Source of the DNA: an uncultured Acidobacteriota bacterium
GTDB taxonomy: Bacteria > Acidobacteriota > Terriglobia > Terriglobales > CAINCZ01
DNA length: 29,112 bases
Assembly: GCA_903847195.1 (NCBI GenBank)
Contig: CAINCZ010000189.1
Coordinates: forward strand, 1-29,112
Direction of reading: 5' to 3'
In this document: one piece after another, positions 23,850 to 29,112 of the stretch
How positions within the stretch are numbered: the stretch's first letter is position 1
How the letters are laid out: each line of letters starts with the position of its first letter
Position numbers and translations under genes: made by a program
The notes under the pieces: generated by a model
The model's input: only the letters and a program-made list of their open reading frames with translations
The model's database searches: none
What the model was told of the DNA's origin: nothing

Positions 23850-24293
23850 TCAGCACTTCTTCGCCATCCTCTCTTTGAAGCGGCGCTCGATTTCGGCGGG
23901 GGTGACGTCTTCGACGTGGGTGGCGAGGAACCAGTGGTTGCCGGCCACGTCGGCCAGGCCGCCGCAGCGGTCGCCGTAGAACTCGGTGGTGGGTGGCCGC
24001 AGCGAAGTGGCTCCGGCGGCGAGGGCGCGGCGGAAGCTTTCGTCCACGTCCTTGACGTAGACGTAGAGAGTGGTGGGCCGGGGCGGCCAGTCGCCCATGG
24101 GTTCGCCCATCATGATGAGCGAGTCGCCGATTCTGACCTCGGCGTGCATGACGCCACCATCGGGACGCGGCATGCGTTCGACGAGTTCGCCGTCCAGCGC
24201 CTGCTGGAGAAACGCGATCACCTTGTCCGCATCGGGGATGATCAGGTATGGGATCACCGTGTGAGAACCGCCGGGTTTGTAGTTCACCGCCAT
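23850..24293 (-). CDS. VOC-family (PhnB/glyoxalase-like) protein, copy 2
   Basis: 147 residues, VOC superfamily, nearest to the PhnB-like subgroup. Landmarks are VIPYLIIPDADKVIAFLQQA (about 13-32), MHAEVRIGDSLIMMGEP (about 50-66), VYVKDVDESFRRALAAGATS (about 76-95) and GDRCGGLADVAGNHWFLATH (about 105-124), the last being a hallmark of this subgroup. The final ligand Glu of true glyoxalases is replaced by Trp-Phe here, so a catalytic metal site is doubtful. I start at 24293 (MAVNYKPGG) because ggagg lies just upstream; an in-frame start at 24314 would add seven residues. It converges with VOC copy 1. Confidence 0.82.
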   Translation of the reverse strand: MAVNYKPGGSHTVIPYLIIPDADKVIAFLQQALDGELVERMPRPDGGVMHAEVRIGDSLIMMGEPMGDWPPRPTTLYVYVKDVDESFRRALAAGATSLRPPTTEFYGDRCGGLADVAGNHWFLATHVEDVTPAEIERRFKERMAKKC

Positions 24294-24381
24294 TGGCCTG
24301 CCTCCGTCGCGCAAAGTGCCTAAATCTAGATGCGGACCGCACCCGTCAGGCTGCGCGCGGAGTTGCGGATCACGTATTTTT

Positions 24382-24411
24382 TTGCCGCCTTTGCACCATC
24401 TCGGCTAAACT
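24382..24411 (+). promoter_or_regulatory. Candidate promoter of the phenylacetate-CoA ligase gene
   Basis: TTGCCG (24382-24387), an 18-base spacer and TAAACT (24406-24411), each four of six consensus bases. It would give a leader of about 115 bases before the TTG start. Confidence 0.35.
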
Positions 24412-24534
24412 TTGTGACACGGCAATCTCCTCTGGAACTCGCGGGGTGTCGAGTCTCGACCAACGATGGGTTAGCGTGACGGCGTCGGCGCCGGGGTGTC
24501 CGGAGTTTCGATTGCTCAGGATCAAGGAGGAGCG

Positions 24535-25857
24535 TTGACGCCCCGAACTACAGCCAATTTCCATCCCGCCAGCGCGCTGGACTACCTGCCGCGGCCCGAA
24601 CTGGAGTTGCTCCAGTTGTCGCGGTTGCAGGCGATCATCGCGCGTGTGTATGAGCGCGTGCCGCTGATGCGCTCGCGCATGCAGGAGCGCAAGCTCACGC
24701 CGCAAGACATCCGCTCCCTGGCCGACGTGGCGCTGCTTCCCTTCACCGTCAAGACCGACCTGCGCGACACCTATCCCTTCGGGCTGTTTGCCAGCACGAT
24801 GGACGACGTGGTGCGCCTGCACGCTTCCAGCGGCACGACCGGCAAGCCGATCGTGGTGGCCTACACCAAGCAGGACCTGGACGTGTGGTCGTCGGTGATG
24901 GCGCGTTCGCTGGCCGCCTGCGGCGTACACGGCAAGGACATCGTGCAGAACGCCTACGGCTACGGGCTCTTTACCGGCGGACTGGGCGCGCACTACGGTG
25001 CCGAATCCCTGGGCGCGACGGTGGTGCCGGCGTCGGTGGGCAACACCGACCGGCAGATCATGCTGATGAGCGACTTCGGGGTGACGGCGATCTGCTGCAC
25101 GCCGACCTACTTCATCCACCTGATCGAACGCGCCGGGCAGATGGGCGTCGACATACGCAAGCTGCCGCTGCGCGCCGGCGTCTTTGGCGCCGAGCCGTGG
25201 ACGGAGTCGATGCGGCGGCACATCGAGGCCGAGGCGCAGATCAAGGCGTACGACATTTACGGGCTGTCGGAGATCATCGGGCCGGGCGTGGCCATCGAGT
25301 GCGCGTGCCAGAACGGGCTGCACATCTTTGAAGATCACTTCCTGGCCGAGATCATCGATCCGGATACGGGTAAGCTATTGCCGGACGGCGAAGAGGGCGA
25401 ACTGGTGCTGACAACGCTCAGCAAGCAGGCGATGCCGCTGATACGCTACCGCACGCGCGACATCACGGCGCTGATGCCGGAGCCGTGCGACTGCGGCCGC
25501 AGCATCCGGCGGATGCGGCGCATCGGGCGGCGCAGCGACGACATGCTGATCATCCGCGGCATCAACGTCTTCCCGTCGCAGGTGGAGACCGTGCTGCTGG
25601 AGGTCGAGGGCACGCTGCCTCATTACCAGATCATCCTCACGCGCGAGCACGGTTTGGACCGCATGGAAGTGCAGGTGGAGGTGACACCCGAGCTGTTTGG
25701 CGACACCGTGGGTTCACTCGAAGCGCTGGAGCAGAAGCTCGGGGCGGCCATGGAGCGCGTGCTGCAGGTGCGCGCCGAGATCACGCTAGTTGCCCCCCAC
25801 ACCATTCAACGCAGCGAAGGAAAGGCCAAGAGGGTCATCGACCGGCGGCAATCATGA
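24535..25857 (+). CDS. paaK: Phenylacetate-CoA ligase
   Basis: 440 residues, normal for PaaK (about 430-440). Cytoplasmic adenylate-forming enzyme that joins an aryl acid, typically phenylacetate, to CoA using ATP. Seen are the AMP-binding loop [17 protein letters not shown] (about 96-112), [16 protein letters not shown] (about 241-256), the hinge region RTRDI followed by [20 protein letters not shown] (about 329-348), and the C-terminal lysine segment RSEGKAKRV (about 427-435). The start is a TTG at 24535, chosen because aaggagg lies just before it and the length then fits; the GTG at 24496 has no binding site. It overlaps the downstream ACT gene by four bases. No phenylacetyl-CoA epoxidase genes are near, so the acid may come from amino-acid breakdown. 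Confidence 0.9.
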   Translation: MTPRTTANFHPASALDYLPRPELELLQLSRLQAIIARVYERVPLMRSRMQERKLTPQDIRSLADVALLPFTVKTDLRDTYPFGLFASTMDDVVRLHASSGTTGKPIVVAYTKQDLDVWSSVMARSLAACGVHGKDIVQNAYGYGLFTGGLGAHYGAESLGATVVPASVGNTDRQIMLMSDFGVTAICCTPTYFIHLIERAGQMGVDIRKLPLRAGVFGAEPWTESMRRHIEAEAQIKAYDIYGLSEIIGPGVAIECACQNGLHIFEDHFLAEIIDPDTGKLLPDGEEGELVLTTLSKQAMPLIRYRTRDITALMPEPCDCGRSIRRMRRIGRRSDDMLIIRGINVFPSQVETVLLEVEGTLPHYQIILTREHGLDRMEVQVEVTPELFGDTVGSLEALEQKLGAAMERVLQVRAEITLVAPHTIQRSEGKAKRVIDRRQS

Positions 25858-26276
25858 AAATCACACAGCTATCCGTATTCGCCGAAAACAAACCGGGCCA
25901 GCTGATCGCGCCGTGCCGCGTGCTGGCCGAGGCCGGGGTCAACATCCGCGCGCTGTCGCTGGCCGACACGCAGCGCTTCGGCATCCTGCGGCTGATCGTG
26001 AACGATGCTGCGACGGCACGCGAGGCGCTGGAGAAGGCCGGGTTCCTGGTGAAGACGACCGAGGTGGTCGGCATCGAGGTGCCGGACCGTCCGGGCGGCA
26101 TGGCCGAGGTGCTCGGAGCGCTGGAATCGGCGGCGGTCAACATCGAGTACATGTACGCGTTTCCGTTCGGACAGGGAGAGAACGCGGTCGTGATCTTCCG
26201 CTTCGACAATCCCGACGCGGCCATCACGAGGTTGCAGCAGGCCGGCATCAACCTGATGGCGACGCATCAGTTGTAG
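25854..26276 (+). CDS. Tandem ACT-domain protein
   Basis: 140 residues made of two ACT domains: about 1-68 ([20 protein letters not shown]...ILRLIV) and about 69-140 ([20 protein letters not shown]...AVVIFRF). Each begins with the N/D-x-P-G turn that binds amino-acid ligands in ACT regulators. There is no catalytic domain. Its ATG overlaps the paaK stop (ATGA), so the two are translated together. Stand-alone ACT proteins next to PaaK-type ligases are common in bacteria and are thought to sense aromatic amino acids; here that is inference from position. Confidence 0.85.
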   Translation: MKITQLSVFAENKPGQLIAPCRVLAEAGVNIRALSLADTQRFGILRLIVNDAATAREALEKAGFLVKTTEVVGIEVPDRPGGMAEVLGALESAAVNIEYMYAFPFGQGENAVVIFRFDNPDAAITRLQQAGINLMATHQL

Positions 26277-26291
26277 GGGAAGGTAGAATGT

Positions 26292-26327
26292 CCCGCCCTG
26301 GCAACACCAGCCAGGACGGGGCACCCT
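26292..26327 (+). repeat. Hairpin repeat (CCCGCCCTGGC type)
   Basis: Arms cccgccctggc and gccaggacggg (10 of 11 pair), loop aacacca, tail gcaccc. It matches the copy at 12006-12044 but has a better stem. Confidence 0.75.
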
Positions 26328-26334
26328 GCAGTCC

Positions 26335-26370
26335 CGGTGCCCCAGGTTCGCGAAGCTAACCTGGGAACAC
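26335..26370 (+). repeat. Hairpin repeat (CCCAGGTT type)
   Basis: Perfect 8-base arms cccaggtt (26341-26348) and aacctggg (26358-26365). It has the arm sequence of the copy at 28172 but a different loop, and the tail is aacacc rather than ggcacc. It follows directly after the previous hairpin. Confidence 0.65.
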
Positions 26371-26379
26371 CTTCGCCGG

Positions 26380-26408
26380 TTGCACGCGGCTCTCAGCCGC
26401 AATAGAAT
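26380..26408 (+). promoter_or_regulatory. Candidate promoter of hutU
   Basis: TTGCAC (26380-26385), a 17-base spacer and TAGAAT (26403-26408). The -10 is followed by ttcctg, similar to the ttctg after the TAGAAT upstream of the TonB_C gene. Confidence 0.45.
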
Positions 26409-26459
26409 TTCCTGTTCCAGTACGTCATCGCTCGCGGCGCATCCTGCGCGGAGGCTCTT

Positions 26460-28139
<1,680 letters not shown>

Positions 28140-28171
28140 GGGCGCAACTGAATGCAGGCTGCCGGCCAGAA

Positions 28172-28234
28172 CCCAGGTTAGCGCCCAAAAACGGGGCGCG
28201 AACCTGGGGCACCCGGCGAACCTGGGGCGCCCGG
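28172..28234 (+). repeat. Hairpin repeat with duplicated 3' half
   Basis: Arms cccaggttagcgccc (28172-28186) and gggcgcgaacctggg (14 of 15 pair) with loop aaaaacg and tail gcacccgg. The 3' arm plus tail is then repeated: cgaacctggggcgcccgg at 28217-28234. It lies 33 bases after the hutU stop. Confidence 0.75.
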
Positions 28235-28269
28235 CACTGCCCCGCGAAGGGAACCCGGCCAAATATCTA

Positions 28270-28278
28270 TGCTATCTT
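28270..28278 (+). promoter_or_regulatory. Candidate extended -10 box of the methyltransferase gene
   Basis: TGCTATCTT, an extended -10 (TGn plus TATCTT, 4 of 6), 26 bases before the start codon. No -35 is apparent. Confidence 0.3.
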
Positions 28279-28304
28279 GAGGCTACCAATGCTGGAGAAC
28301 GCCC

Positions 28305-29112
28305 ATGTCAGTTTTTGATTACTCAGGCCTGGCCTCTCTTTCCGATCTCGGCACTGCGGATTGGAAAGAACTGTTCCAGGTTCTGGAGGGGCGGCAGGAA
28401 GAATTCAGCCGTCAAAGTCATCGCTTCCGGTCGGAAGGTTATACCTGGCCGGCCAAGCCCCTATATAGCTGTTTTCGGGTTTGGGAATATCCGTATGCCT
28501 ATTATCACTTGAAGAATTTTATTCAGGCATTCTCAGGAACACCGAAGATCGCCGATATAGGCAGCGGAGTGACCTTCATGCCGTTTGCGGTAGCCGACCT
28601 GGGAGCAGAGGTTGTCTGTGCCGACGTCGACCCGATATGCGGGGTCGATCTCCCGCGTGCTGGCGCTGTCATCCGCCACAACGGAACAGTAAGTTTTAGA
28701 GCGATTGAGGGGGCATCTCTACCGTTTGGCGACGCTGAACTCGATGCCGTATATTGCATCAGCGTGCTGGAGCACATTGACGCGTTTGAGCAGACCGTTC
28801 GGGAGATCGGGCGTAGTTTGAAACCAGGCGGGATGTTCCTGCTCACGTTCGATGTAGCGGTCCGGGGCGTGGAGGGAATCTCTGCCCCACGGCGCGCATC
28901 GCTGTTGCACGAGTTGGACCAGCGGTTCTCTGTTTTCGCCGAGACGCGGGATCTGCCATTGTCTGAGGCCCTGCTTTCCGATCGGGGACTTTACCCCATG
29001 AAAAATTGGAATACAGCATGGTATAGAGCGAAGCAGAGAATGAAGCCGCTGTTCGGAAGAACGCCGATCGCGGCGCCGCTGATGGCCGTCGAATTAATGG
29101 TCCTGCGCAAGC
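28305..29112 (+). CDS. SAM-dependent methyltransferase, truncated by window edge
   Basis: At least 269 residues with no stop before the window end. Class I methyltransferase core: motif I IADIGSGVTFMPFAVADLGA (about 82-101), the acidic end of beta-2 in VVCADVD (about 103-109), LDAVYCISVLEHI (about 145-157) and LKPGGMFLLTFDV (about 172-184). The first 75 residues hold an aromatic-rich lead (YPYAYYHLKNF) of unknown role. Start ATG at 28305 with ggag eight bases upstream. Codon use is less GC-rich (for example ATA, GTA, GTT, TTA) than in the upstream genes, which hints at different ancestry. Substrate unknown; members modify small molecules, lipids, quinones or sugars. Confidence 0.75.
   Translation, partial: MSVFDYSGLASLSDLGTADWKELFQVLEGRQEEFSRQSHRFRSEGYTWPAKPLYSCFRVWEYPYAYYHLKNFIQAFSGTPKIADIGSGVTFMPFAVADLGAEVVCADVDPICGVDLPRAGAVIRHNGTVSFRAIEGASLPFGDAELDAVYCISVLEHIDAFEQTVREIGRSLKPGGMFLLTFDVAVRGVEGISAPRRASLLHELDQRFSVFAETRDLPLSEALLSDRGLYPMKNWNTAWYRAKQRMKPLFGRTPIAAPLMAVELMVLRK

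Overview
The window is a GC-rich bacterial chromosome segment, most likely from an acidobacterium. That assignment is inference. It rests on the dispersed repeat whose translation reads VILSEAKDL, numerous intergenic hairpins, paired bactofilins, a double TonB_C protein and the overall gene content. No rRNA, tRNA or CRISPR array was seen.

Left part (1-8315). The first 70 bases look like the start of an IS630-type transposase that runs off the left edge. Two bactofilin genes follow on the minus strand, then a chloramphenicol-acetyltransferase-like gene, also minus. A two-domain TonB_C protein comes next, flanked by two direct copies of a ~100 bp composite repeat. After it lie an HDOD protein, a fosmidomycin-resistance-type MFS exporter and a class II aldolase with a Sec signal peptide. 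The aldolase converges on a BASS/SBF-family transporter across a bidirectional terminator.

Central part (8780-22496). Thirteen genes, or fourteen with the small exported protein after them, lie on the plus strand, many tightly packed or overlapping. They are KDG kinase, KDPG aldolase, GH88-type unsaturated glucuronyl hydrolase, SDR dehydrogenase, IclR regulator, an Fe-S old-yellow-enzyme-family reductase, a five-gene HAAT (Liv-type) ABC importer, a zinc dehydrogenase and an IlvD/Edd-family dehydratase. Kinase plus aldolase plus GH88 points to uronide or sugar-acid catabolism into pyruvate and glyceraldehyde-3-phosphate. The default labels 'branched-chain amino acid transporter' and 'dihydroxy-acid dehydratase' may therefore be misleading here. 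The flavin reductase has no obvious step in the known pathway and is the most interesting biochemical puzzle.

Right part (22559-29112). A small exported protein of unknown function is followed by two convergent VOC/glyoxalase-fold genes. Next come a phenylacetate-CoA ligase with a TTG start, translationally coupled to a tandem ACT-domain protein, then urocanate hydratase, and a SAM methyltransferase cut by the right edge.

At least eleven intergenic hairpins share a 3' tail like GGGGCACC, all on the same strand. They form a dispersed repeat family and are the strongest non-coding signal in the window.
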